A stretch of DNA of 64,000 nucleotides, from NCBI RefSeq assembly GCF_040958095.1, contig NC_091217.1, positions 12,762,215-12,826,214 of the forward strand, in the 5' to 3' direction. A program made the translations under genes and the position numbers. Under the pieces are notes generated by a model. It searched no databases. It was not told where the DNA came from and worked only from the letters and a program-made list of their open reading frames with translations. Position 1 is the stretch's first letter; the number at the start of each line of letters is the position of its first letter. This DNA comes from Procambarus clarkii. Lineage: Eukaryota > Arthropoda > Malacostraca > Decapoda > Cambaridae. Shown in pieces: positions 43,257 to 54,280 of the stretch.

Positions 43257-44440
43257 GAAGCTTTATTTGTCTTGTGTATTTGCAAGAGTGATGGTCGCTA
43301 GTTTAGATGGAGTAAGCTGAGGTAAGAGGTAACCAATAAGATCATCCTGACCTCACTTAACCAGGTATTTCACACTCCATCACATAGTGATGGAGTTCGA
43401 GTTCTTTAAAGTTTTAAAAAGATGGACACACCATCACAGATCTCAGGCCCCTGGGGGTGGTCTTGTACTCCACGGGGTCCACCGGGTTGGTCGCGTGCCC
43501 CAGGTGAAACATGATTTAGATGTTGATATGTAAGTCTGGTCCAAATCACACACTCAGACCTTGACAAAGCACTCAGAAGAGCGCGAAAGACTTGGTGTAA
43601 ATTCCTTACATAAAACTCACAAATACACAAGTGTGGGTTTTTATCCTATATAATGTTTATTACTATAACAAATACAAAGCAAGACTTTCATTGGCGAAAA
43701 GTCGTCTCAATTCTTCCCTAAGAATTCTGAAATTGACAATCGATATCTAATGTGAAAATGTGAACGCACATTGACAAGTGTCCGAAGGATGACTACCGGC
43801 TCCCTTCACACAAATCCTTGACGGAGTGGGCGTCATGCAGGCAATCACCAGGGGCTTTCTCAGGCTCGCTGTCGACACCAAGTCTTTAAAACCAAGACAA
43901 AAGATTAAAGCCCCTCACACGGCCTTTAACTCTGTTAATAGAGACAAGAACTTCTCGAAATAGAGTTCGAGAAGTTGAGGAGTTAAATAGCATGAAAACA
44001 AGCAGTTACAAGGACAAATAAATAAAAACAGATTATTCAAGAGGATATTTATATATGACAGACAAGATAATTTTAGTAGTAAAGGATTGCGTATTATGCT
44101 AGTGATTGTTCGAATATCGAGTTATCAGTAAATACTTGTTTATTTACTATATTTACATAGTGAAATAGGGGTACTCTTTACTTCATGGAAATATCACCTA
44201 AAAGGATAAAAAATCAGTTAGAGGGACATGCAGAGCCAACTGAAAGACGTCTGGAGTTCTCCAAGAACTCACCTGTTCAGGAAAACGACATCTTGGTTTA
44301 ACACTTGTAGAGTAACACATTTTAGTGCTGTTTAGGTTATCACTACAACAGTTTGGGACACATTAGGAGTCCTAATCTGGTACTACTGGGTACATGTAGA
44401 ATCACACATATATGTCCTATATGTAGATTAGTGACACTAC
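43257..44440. other. No gene recognised
   Basis: Contains a small hairpin at about 43950-43980 (acttctcgaaatagagttcgagaagtt). Otherwise nothing convincing on either strand. Confidence 0.5.
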
Positions 44441-45122
44441 CTGGAGACCCTACAGTGTCCAGGAGCCACCTGGACTTCTGTACAGGTTGCTACGGTGAAT
44501 TCCGCATGTATCTACCTCATGTGAGATGGAGCGTCTTAGGCTCAAATAGTTGCCCCGGGGCTTACTCGAATGCAACCCAGCCCTCAAACATGTGCTCCAG
44601 CTTCTGCTGCACATGTCATAAAGTTTCACGTGTTCCGGGGGATGGCAGGGTGAGTTTTTCTTTATTAACAAGATCAGGTACACACAGCAATGTGTTGCTA
44701 CCTTATGAAGTATTACAGAGTTCAAAATATCACATACCAGTTGGCCTGAAGTCATTGTTAATAAAGCACTCAAAAATATAAAGAGTTGGAGAGTGTGTCT
44801 TAGCTCTTGTTCACAGAGTTTACAATTGGAATGCACGCAATTAGGGATTCATTACCTGCAACCACCTGCCATAGGTATCAAAATTCTAGCCTAGTTCTGG
44901 CAATTACAATGTCACACTGTTTGGTGGATGTTTTGTGCTGTCCGTACATATAGTTCTCAGTTCTAAACATATCTTTTATAATAGTGCTTTCTGCTCTTTT
45001 GCGTGTTATTGATTGCTCTTGTACTTTCTGTTGCATAGTAGGGGTTTTATGAGAGACTGAAATACCTAGGTCGAGCTCAATTTCAAGTTTATCAGATACA
45101 ACTTTAGCTACATTGTCCATAT
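44441..45122 (-). pseudogene. LINE ORF2 C-terminal remnant
   Basis: Minus-strand reading with frame changes gives STIIKDMFRTENYMYGQHKT, then CDIVIARTRLEF, YLWQVVAGNESL and NCKLCEQELRHTL. The order 'xxxARxRLGYxYxW ... CKLCxxxxxHTLxHxxxxC' matches the tail of RNase-H LINEs, compare 25470-25600. It is strongly decayed. Confidence 0.5.
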
Positions 45123-47204
45123 CATCATTCTGGACAACACCTACATGAGATGGCAGCCTTCATCAAAACAAAAGGCTGTGAATCTCACAACTTATAAGTT
45201 AAATACTAACTACAAATACTCTGTGGGGGAATTTATCTCCAGCATTTAATCTACATACTGTATAATATTTAAATAAATAATTAATTCAAAATAATCTTAG
45301 AGAAGTGAACTGTAAAACTTCTAAATATTATAGAGAGATTCCCTTACGCATCTTTTGGGGGATAAATTCAATAATATTGATACTACGGATAACATAAATA
45401 TGAAAATGGTATCATAAATAAAACCTCAATAAATTCCAAGCATGGGGTTAGTACGCTAACTACTGAGTTATAAATAAACTGGAAGCTTAGCTGTCTAATA
45501 ATGAACATAGAGACGTCAGACAGCTCGGTAACCCATCAAATCGTGTCAATGCATGTTGTCTCTGGAGACGTGATTTACCAGAACAGGGTACACCTCTCTC
45601 GTCGATGGCTCCACGCTGCAAAATTAATCTTATATAATTTCTATCTAGGAGTGTATATTTACACACACATACTCATAAAATTAGAGCTGACTGGGTATGG
45701 AAATTACACTCACGGGTGTATTTTGGTGTTCCTTCAACATAACGGCAAGGGACGCTAAGTTATCAATAAGTCATGGCCACAACAAATTATTCTAGGGATA
45801 CTTAGTCTGCTGAACGCGGTGTCCTCGATAAGATGAAGTTGTCGGATCAGTCTGAGGTCCGATAATGCACGGATGTTCCTATAAACAGACAATAATGAAG
45901 ACTAACTTCAGGACATAAATTCAATATGACTCCTATCTCAGCCGAGTCTCTCTATCAGTGTTCCGCGTGCCACCTGGCGCCAGAAAGTATAAACTTAGCA
46001 AATAATTCACGGGTTAGACTGGGTTTAATTTGATTTATATATACATAGTTATTCTCGTGAGAGCTGGGTGGCTGATGCAATCGCATCCAGGAATAATAGG
46101 AAGAATTTGACGGTATTACGTCTCAAATTAATAAGAATTGGATGGTACAAAGCTACTGGTTAGTAGTATTAGTAAATTAGATTTCTTAGTACAATAAGTT
46201 TATATTATTGCACTAGGGTTTAGTATTGGGGTGTTGAAAATTTCCAGCATACGCTACGTAAGTCAGTATTTGGGCTTATAGTCCACCTCGCCTTGTTCAA
46301 GGCTGTGACTCGAAACGTGTTTCGTTCACATTCAGCCTGTAGTGTCAACACTCCCTAAACGTAACCAAAACACCTTACCTAACCTAACCTACACCTAACT
46401 ATATATAAACCCACAATATATGAAAAATATTAATTTACATTTCAGATTTTTTGTTACACTATATGAATGATTCGTCCTGTCAGATGGTTGTCTCCTGAAA
46501 AAATAAAAACTGAACCAATTTACTAAAAAATGTCAGTATTTTACTTATTGTTTGGGCTGGAGGATGGGTTCGAGTTGGTATTCGTAAAAATATGATTCTA
46601 AAACTATTGGTTTGTACATTAATTATGTTGTTTTTTATTTTTGCATTTTTTCTTTTTTTGCAAAAATGCATTTTGCCGAAAATTGAAAAAAAAAAATAAT
46701 TTCTGATTTTCGAGTGCATGAAGCGCTGACTTTGATTCACTGAAAATTATTCCTCGAGTATCTTTCAGTGTGTTAGTGGCAAATTGTTGTGAAGATAATT
46801 TTGTATGTGTAAAGCTAAGCAAATTGTTTAGTTACACTAATAGTGTGCGTACATCTGTTGTCTATATGTTCTACAGACTGCTGCAGTGCGACCTGTTGAC
46901 ACTTGAACAGAGCCATCAGTGTAAGCATAGTGCTCGTGAGGCGGGAAGTTATTTCAAAAGGAATCAATAGTGTGAAGTGTTACCGCCATGAGGAGTGAAC
47001 GATATATATTATTTTTTGGTGATTGTCAAGTAAGACACTTGTATTTCAGGATACATATATAAAGGAACATCATTAGCTGGTACTTGCATATAATAGGATT
47101 ATTCAGGTTGATGAGGTTGGCAGCACTTGTACTTAACCAGTTTGAATATAGGTTGCCTGCTGGTACGTTAGTAACACGCCTGACAGTTTTTTTTTTATTA
47201 TTAT
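45123..47204. other. No gene recognised
   Basis: AT-rich with no conserved protein. A short CCTAA-type stretch lies at 46372-46400 (ttacctaacctaacctacac). An A/T-rich low-complexity region lies at 46620-46700. Confidence 0.5.
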
Positions 47205-47345
47205 TTTCTACCACAGACGTGGCCACACATTTACAATGCTAACCAGAATATATACATTTTCTGCTGTCCTCCATGGACATGTTAGAGATGTGTTAAACAT
47301 ATAGTTCAGCAGGGGTTTATTGAACAATCAACCACAGAAGGTGAT
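47205..47345 (+). repeat. Dispersed repeat, copy A (copy B at 62365)
   Basis: Shares 'ttttctaccacagacgtggc', 'gaatatatacattttctgct' and 'caatcaaccacagaaggtga' with 62365-62510. Family unknown. Confidence 0.75.
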
Positions 47346-47554
47346 TCGGTGCTTGACAGTGGGCGGCGTGGGTTCTCCAGACGGCGCTCCCGCCGTATTC
47401 CTCGCTGGAATTTTAGACCAAATGATATGAGAGTTTGAGGTCTATAACTACTTCACATTCACGAATATATGTTAAACCCAAGCTTTAATATAACTGTGGT
47501 CATATCCAAACATATCAGGTAGCTACTCCTCCAGTACTTCACCATAACTATAGG

Positions 47555-47800
47555 GTCTTGTAGTACAATGGCCAACGTACGTTCTTGATTGACTCAGCCA
47601 AAGATCCTGGGTTTAATCCCCAGGAGGAACAAAAATGGTTTGGCGAGTTTCCTTTCTCCTGATGCTCTGTTCACCAGCAGCAAATAGGGCACCAGAAGTT
47701 AGGCATCTGTTGTGGGTTGACTCCTGGGGAAAAGTCAGTGGTCAGTGGTCCGACCGATGGGGAACTTCGATATAAACCTAAGTATAGGCTTCCTATCTCT
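47555..47800 (+). repeat. tRNA-derived SINE
   Basis: The head contains 'cttgtagtacaatggccaac' and the B-box-like 'ctgggtttaatccccagg', and the body has 'tggcgagtttcctttctcct'. It is the same family as 12960-13255. Confidence 0.6.
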
Positions 47801-47859
47801 AAGAACCGGATTATATGTGGCTTAAATTTACCTGAGGATCATTATCCCTCTAGTGGCCT

Positions 47860-48085
47860 CGACGGAGTTATTAGGCCGGCGGCTTGTCAAAGGTCCCCCA
47901 TTTTCCTGATAATTTGTTATACAGCTGGATTTTGAACTGCAGCAATGTCCTGGCATTAACGGCTTCGGCACGTAGGCGGTTCCGTGGGTTGATAACCATA
48001 CGGCTGAAATAAACATGTATTTTCTGTCCTACAGTGTGGCTTCTTGAGCTTGAAGCCATTGCTACTTGTACGTTTTACATTTGAC
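47860..48085 (-). pseudogene. LINE tail remnant
   Basis: Minus-strand reading gives SRMVINPRNRLRAEAVNART then LLQFKIQL. The 'WNxLPxxVVxAxxVxxFKxxLD' pattern is the end of CR1-type ORF2. Confidence 0.5.
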
Positions 48086-48418
48086 CTCCTAAATCTAGTA
48101 TAATGTAGGTAAGGAGACGTGTAGATTCTCGTAGCTTTGGCTAGAGGTAGTAACTGTCACTTCCACCAGTCAGTTACTTCCAGCGGTTATGTTGACGTGA
48201 AGTGGACTGGAGGTGCAGCGTGTCTCTTCCTTGAGAGAGTAGAGTAGTTCAGTCTTATTCGAAGCGGCATCGTGGCCACTCACCTTAGTATACGGTCGTG
48301 CGGCCTCACAGAAGGCACTGAGACCAGGGGTCAGGTTTCAGAGCCTTCTGTGAGGCACTCTCTTTGCTCCACTCCTCAGCTCTGGTTAGTTGCTCTAATT
48401 CGTCTATGCTTTATGCAA
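48086..48418. other. No gene recognised
   Basis: Includes an inverted pair: 'gcctcacagaaggcactgag' at 48302 and 'cagagccttctgtgaggcac' at 48338. Nothing coding. Confidence 0.5.
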
Positions 48419-48825
48419 CAGGTCGTCCTGTCACCTGAACTAGCACACGGGTCGTGCTGTCACCTGAACTATCACATGGGTCGTGGTGTCACCTGAACTA
48501 TCACACGGGTCGTGCTGTCACCTGAACTATAACACGGGTCGTGCTGTCACCTGAACTAGCACACGGGTCGTGCTGTCACCTGAACTATCACACGGGTCGT
48601 GCTGTCACCTGAACTATCACACGGGTCGTGCTGTCACCTGAACTATCACACGGGTCGTGCTGTCACCTGAACTAGCACACGGGTCGTGCTGTCACCTGAA
48701 CTATCACACGGGTCGTGCTGTCACCTGAACTATCACACGGGTCGTGCTGTCACCTGAACTAGCACACGGGTCGTGCTGTCACCTGAACTAGCACACGGGT
48801 CGTGCTGTCACCTGTACTATCACAA
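48419..48825 (+). repeat. 29-bp minisatellite, about 14 copies
   Basis: The unit is gggtcgtgctgtcacctgaa plus ctatcacac. Variants at one position (ctatcac or ctagcac) alternate along the array. Confidence 0.95.
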
Positions 48826-48977
48826 AGGTTTTAACCACCCAGTACGGACCTTTGATACGACCAGTTCGTTACTTCCCGCCAATTAAGACTTCGATCTCAC
48901 TGTAACCTTCTGTTTCATATCCGAGAGGTATTTCATCAGTACACACAGAAATCACAATAACGTGATGCATCAAATGA

Positions 48978-49112
48978 ACAAATCCACAAGGGCCGTGACG
49001 AGGATTCGAATCTGCGTCCAAGAGCATGTCGTAGCTCAGTCGATTAAGGCAGCGTCTGGGATGCTCTTGGACGTAGGTTCGAATCCTCGTCACGGCCCTT
49101 GTGGATTTGTTT
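48978..49112 (+). repeat. tRNA-derived SINE fragment in an inverted arrangement
   Basis: The tRNA-like stretch 49029-49091 has A box 'tagctcagtcgattaaggc' and B box 'ggttcgaatcc'. 31-bp arms at 48980-49010 and 49079-49109 are exact inverses, so a B-box-containing end is present in both orientations. It is not a cloverleaf-forming tRNA gene. Confidence 0.65.
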
Positions 49113-49299
49113 ATTTCCTCAGTCATCCGAGCGCTTCTGACGATTCCAGGTTCCTTCTGGAGCTTGTATGTCTGTCTGGTGCACAGACGGCGTCGATCAC
49201 TGTCTGGTGGTCGAGAACACGCAGTCTGTCCCTACCTTCCCTCTCCTGTTTTATCATTCTCATCTTATCATAGGACTAACAGGTTTCCGTGGCTCGCCT

Positions 49300-50225
49300 T
49301 TCCCTCCATGTGTGTGTACTCACCTAGTTGTGCTTGCGGGGGTTGAGCTCTGGCTCTTTGCTCCCACCTCTCAACCGTCAATCAACAGGTGTACAGGTTC
49401 CTGAGCCTACTGGGCTCTATCATATCTACACTTGAAACTGTGTATGGCGTCAGCCTCCACCACATTACTTCCTAATGCATTCCATTTGTCAACCACTCTG
49501 ACACTAAAAAAGTTCTTTCTAATATCTCTGTGGCTCATTTGGACACTCAGTTTCCAACTGTGTCCCCTAGTGCGTGTGCCCCTTGTGTTAAATAGCCTGT
49601 CTTTATCAACCCTGTCGATTCCCTTGAGAATCTTGAATGTGGTGATCATGTCCCCCCCTAACTCTTCTGTCTTCCAACGAAGTGAGGTTTAATTCCCGGA
49701 GTCTCTCTTCGTAGCTCATACCTCTCAGCTCGGATACTAGTCTGGTGGCAAACTTTTGAACCTTTTCCAGTTTAGTCTTATGCTTGACTAGATATGGACT
49801 CCATGCTGGAGCCGCATACTCCAGGATTGGTCTGACATATGTGGTATATAATGTTCTGAAAGATTCCTTACACAAGTTTCTAAAGGCCGTTCTTATGTTA
49901 GTCAACCTGGCATATGCTGCTGATGTTATCCTCTTGATATGAGCTTCAGGGGACAGGTCTGGCGTGATATCAACCCCCAGGTCTTTCTCTCTCTCTGACA
50001 CTTTAAGTATCTCATCTCCCAAATGATACCTTGTATCTGGTCTCCTGCTTCCTACCCCTATTTTCATTACATTACATTTGCTTGGGTTAAACTCTAACAA
50101 CCATTTGTTCGACCATTCCTGCAGCTTGTCCAGGTTTTCTTGAAGCCTCAAGCTGTCCTCCTCTGTCTTAATCCTTCTCATAATTTTGGCGTCGTCAGCA
50201 AACATTGAGAGGAATGAGTCTATAC
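49300..50225 (-). pseudogene. CR1-like LINE ORF2 C-terminal half
   Basis: Open minus-strand stretch from 50205: MFADDAKIMRRIKTEEDSLR (ADD catalytic box), LLEFNPSKCNVMKIGVGSRR, EKDLGVDITPDLSPEAHIKR, YVRPILEYAAPAWSP, LEKVQKFATRLVSELRGMSY, LNLTSLEDRRVRGG. After a frame change it continues GTRTRGHSWKLSVQMSHRDI and FFSVRVVDKWNALGSNVVEA. This is RT palm to C-terminal tail, then the 3' UTR words 'ctcacctagttgtgcttgcg'. It is 5'-truncated, with a GT-rich microsatellite at the break. Confidence 0.85.
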
Positions 50226-50240
50226 CCTCTGGGAGATCAT

Positions 50241-50358
50241 ATGTGTGTCTGTGTGTCTGTGTGTGTGAGTGTGTGTGTGTGCGCGTGTGCGTGCGTGCGT
50301 GCGTGGGTGCGTGCGTGGGTGCGTGCGTGCGTGCGTGCGTGGGTGCGTGCGTGCGTGC
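50241..50358 (+). repeat. GT/GTGC microsatellite
   Basis: A tgtgtctgtgtg tract passes into a purine-pyrimidine alternating gtgcgtgcgtgggtgc tract. Confidence 0.95.
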
Positions 50359-50693
50359 CGGGGGAGGGGGGGCAAGAGAAGGGTGAGGCTAGGCGGGTGG
50401 GGCGCACAACGCCCAGTACTCCAGCACACTCACAGCTTCTTCGTGGAATTTTCAAAGGAAACTATTTAATTATCCATATTTGTTTTCTCCCCCACAGAAA
50501 CACTTGGCAGCAGTAATTAAAAGTTTTAGAAAGACGCGCTCCCCCCCATTCCCCCCCCACGCTCGGACCGCCCCACCCACCCACCCACCCTTAGCGCTCG
50601 GAAACTCCCCCAAAGCTCGGATCCCCCAAGGCTCGGAACCCCATCTCTCACCCAAAGAGCCCGGAGCCCCCTGCTCCTGGATTACTCGCTTCC

Positions 50694-50840
50694 CTCAGTG
50701 CCAAGAACCACCTCCCACAGTGCCAAGAACCACCTCCCACAGTGCCAAGAACCACCTCCCACAGTGCCAAGAACCACCTCCCACAGTGCCAAGAACCACC
50801 TCCCACAGTGCCAAGAACCACCTTCCACAGTGCCAAGAAC
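50694..50840 (+). repeat. 22-bp minisatellite, about 7 copies
   Basis: The unit is cagtgccaagaaccacctcc plus ca. It abuts the 28-bp array directly, and the last unit contains 'ccacagtgcc', which recurs at the far end of that array. Confidence 0.93.
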
Positions 50841-53657
50841 CAGCGAGTGTGGTTCACGTGGTGTCAGCTAGCGAGTGTGGTCCACGTGGTGTCAGCTAGC
50901 GAGTGTGGCCCACGTGGTGTCAGCTAGCGAGTATGGTCCACGTGGTGTCAGCTAGCGAGTGTGGTCCACGTGGTGTCAGCTAGCGAGTGTGGTCCACGTG
51001 GTGTCAGCTAGCGAGTGTGGTCTACGTGGTGTCAGCTAGCGAGTATGGTCCACGTGGTGTCAGCTAGCGAGTGTGGTCCACGTGGTGTCAGCTAGCGAGT
51101 GTGGTCCACGTGGTGTCAGCTAGCGAGTGTGGTCCACGTGGTGTCAGCTGACGAGTGTGGTCCACGTGGTGTCAGCTAGCGAGTGTGGTCCACGTGGTGT
51201 CAGCTAGCGAGTGTGGTCCACGTGGTGTCAGCTGACGAGTGTGGTCCACGTGGTGTCAGCTAGTGAGTGTGGTCCACGTGGTGTCAGCTAGCGAGTGTGG
51301 TCCACGTGGTGTCAGCTGACGAGTGTGGTCCACGTGGTGTCAGCTAGCGAGTGTGGTCCACGTGGTGTCAGCTAGCGAGTGTGGTCCACGTGGTGTCAGC
51401 TAGCGAGTGTGGTCCACGTGGTGTCAGCTAGCGAGTGTGGCCCACGTGGTGTCAGCTAGTGAGTGTGGTCCACGTGGTGTCAGCTAGCGAGTGTGGTCCA
51501 CGTGGTGTCAGCTAGTGAGTGTTTCCCACGTGGTGTCAGCTAGCGAGTGTGGCCCACGTGGTGTCAGCTAGCGAGTGTGGTCCACGTGGTGTCAGCTAGC
51601 GAGTGTGGTCCACGTGGTGTCAGCTAGTGAGTGTGGCCCACGTGGTGTCAGCTAGCGAGTGTGGTCCACGTGGTGTCAGCTAGTGAGTGTGGCCCACGTG
51701 GTGTCAGCTAGCGAGTGTGGCCCACGTGGTGTCAGCTAGCGAGTGTGGTCCACGTGGTGTCAGCTAGCGAGTGTGGTCCACGTGGTGTCAGCTAGTGAGT
51801 GTGGCTCACGTGGTGTCAGCTAGTGAGTGTGGTCCACGTGGTGTCAGCTAGTGAGTGTGGTCCACGTGGTGTCAGCTAGCGAGTGTGGCCCACGTGGTGT
51901 CAGCTAGTGAGTGTGGTCCACGTGGTGTCAGCTAGCGAGTATGGTCCACGTGGTGTCAGCTAGCGAGTGTGGTCCACGTGGTGTCAGCTAGCGAGTGTGG
52001 CCCACGTGGTGTCAGCTAGTGAGTGTGGCCCACGTGGTGTCAGCTAGTGAGTGTGGCTCACGTGGTGTCAGCTAGTGAGTGTGGTCCACGTGGTGTCAGC
52101 TAGCGAGTGTGGCCCACGTGGTGTCAGCTAGCGAGTGTGGTCCACGTGGTGTCAGCTAGTGAGTGTGGCCCACGTGGTGTCAGCTAGTGAGTGTGGTCCA
52201 CGTGGTGTCAGCTAGCGAGTGTGGTCCACGTGGTGTCAGCTAGTGAGTGTGGCCCACGTGGTGTCAGCTAGCGAGTGTGGTCCACGTGGTGTCAGCTAGT
52301 GAGTGTGGCCCACGTGGTGTCAGCTAGTGAGTGTGGTCCACGTGGTGTCAGCTAGCGAGTGTGGTCCACGTGGTGTCAGCTAGTGAGTGTGGCCCACGTG
52401 GTGTCAGCTAGTGAGTGTGGTCCACGTGGTGTCAGCTAGTGAGTGTGGCCCACGTGGTGTCAGCTAGCGAGTGTGGTCCACGTGGTGTCAGCTAGTGAGT
52501 GTGGTCCACGTGGTGTCAGCTAGTGAGTGTGGCCCACGTGGTTTCAGCTAGCGAGTGTGGTCCACGTGGTGTCAGCTAGTGAGTGTGGTCCACGTGGTGT
52601 CAGCTAGCGAGTGTGGTCCACGTGGTGTCAGCTAGTGAGTGTGGTCCACGTGGTGTCAGCTAGTGAGTGTGGCCCACGTGGTTTCAGCTAGCGAGTGTGG
52701 TCCACGTGGTGTCAGCTAGTGAGTGTGGTCCACGTGGTGTCAGCTAGCGAGTGTGGTCCACGTGGTGTCAGCTAGTGAGTGTGGCCCACGTGGTGTCAGC
52801 TAGCGAGTGTGGTCCACGTGGTGTCAGCTAGTGAGTGTGGCCCACGTGGTGTCAGCTAGCGAGTGTGGCCCACGTGGTGTCAGCTAGCGAGTGTGGTCCA
52901 CGTGGTGTCAGCTAGCGAGTGTGGTCCACGTGGTGTCAGCTAGTGAGTGTGGCTCACGTGGTGTCAGCTAGTGAGTGTGGTCCACGTGGTGTCAGCTAGT
53001 GAGTGTGGTCCACGTGGTGTCAGCTAGCGAGTGTGGCCCACGTGGTGTCAGCTAGTGAGTGTGGCCCACGTGGTGTCAGCTAGTGAGTGTGGCCCACGTG
53101 GTGTCAGCTAGCGAGTGTGGCCCACGTGGTGTCAGCTAGCGAGTGTGGTCCACGTGGTGTCAGCTAGCGAGTGTGGTCCACGTGGTGTCAGCTAGCGAGT
53201 GTGGCCCACGTGGTGTCAGCTAGCGAGTGTGGTCCACGTGGTGTCAGCTAGCGAGTGTGGCTCACGTGGTGTCAGCTAGCGAGTGTGGTCCACGTGGTGT
53301 CAGCTAGCGAGTGTGGCTCACGTGGTGTCAGCTAGCGAGTGTGGTCCACGTGGTGTCAGCTAGCGAGTGTGGCTCACGTGGTGTCAGCTAATGAGTGTGG
53401 CCCACGTGGTGTCAGCTAGTGAGTGTGGTCCACGTGGTGTCAGCTAGTGAGTGTGGCCCACGTGGTGTCAGCTAGTGAGTGTGGTCCACGTGGTGTCAAC
53501 TACCGAGTGTGGTCCACGTGGTGTCAGCTAGTGAGTGTGGTCCACGTGGTGTCAGCTAGTGAGTGTGGCCCACGTGGTGTCAGCTAGCGAGTGTGGTCCA
53601 CGTGGTGTCAGCTAGTGAGTGTGGTCCACGTGGTGTCAGCTAGCGAGTGTGGTCCAC
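50841..53657 (+). repeat. 28-bp minisatellite, about 100 copies, CACGTG in most units
   Basis: The unit is gtggtccacgtggtgtcagc plus tagcgagt. The period holds at 28 through 2.8 kb with no indel that I can see. Variation is confined to a few sites: gtcc/gccc/gctc before ACGTGG, agcgagt/agtgagt, and a rare ctgacg or gtttcag. Nearly every unit holds the palindrome CACGTG, and many hold GCTAGC. Confidence 0.98.
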
Positions 53658-54280
53658 AGTGCCTCGCTTACTACCTTAAAGGTGACCATCTCACCTTCCT
53701 GGGAACGCCACGCGGAACATCTCTCTCAGAAATCACGAATTGTAGTGCGGGAAGAAAATGTATATTTCAATGTTTTGTCTGGTTTGGCTTCCCATTGTTG
53801 GCGTCAGGAAGCCTGTTAGGCTTATTGAGGTTCCTCCAGGGACGTAGGCCCTTGACCTTGTTGACCATCGGCAAGATGCAACTCACAACAGCTGCCTTAC
53901 TCCAGCAGGAATATATACAAAGAATTATTTGTAATAAATTAGCTTCTGTTTGACCTCTGGTCTCCAGCAGGTGGTGTTGATGGCCACAGAAGCGCCTCCT
54001 TCAAAAGGAGGCTCTGATGGCCTCAGAGCCCCCTCCTGAAGGACAACAAAAGAGCCTTTAGGAAGCTCAGTAAGGAGTTGAACACCACCTACGTGAGACT
54101 GGCCATAGAGTACGTAACGCCAGCCAGGGACAAAACCCGTACATGTGGTGAAGCTGGCGGCGAGGCGTGTCAGACCTGCACCTCTCACCACGCTGGGGAA
54201 GGTGACACCAGCTGTGATACACTCGTGATACAATGACTGGGAAGAGAGGAAATGTTCGTAATGATTAATAATAGAACAAG
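53658..54280. other. Spacer between two large tandem arrays
   Basis: Contains 'gcgtcaggaagcctgttagg' at about 53800, which resembles 'ggtgacaggaaggctgttag' at 55210, so the two sides of the 20-bp array may share a dispersed repeat. Nothing coding. Confidence 0.45.

Noticed and set aside
44353..44781. 142-codon plus-strand ORF with several cysteines
   Set aside because: It is antisense to a LINE tail remnant (NCKLCEQELRHTL on the minus strand) and has no recognisable domain.
46372..46400. True telomere (CCTAA repeats)
   Set aside because: Only about two perfect units with imperfect neighbours; too short and internal.
49029..49091. Functional tRNA gene
   Set aside because: A and B boxes are present but the acceptor and anticodon arms do not form a proper cloverleaf, and it lies in an inverted repeat; it is called a SINE. 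The same reasoning applies to 7553-7632, 12966-13040, 47560-47630 and 55345-55440.
50841..53657. CRISPR-like array of 28-bp repeats
   Set aside because: Units are contiguous with no spacers, have only point variants, and the DNA is animal; it is a minisatellite.
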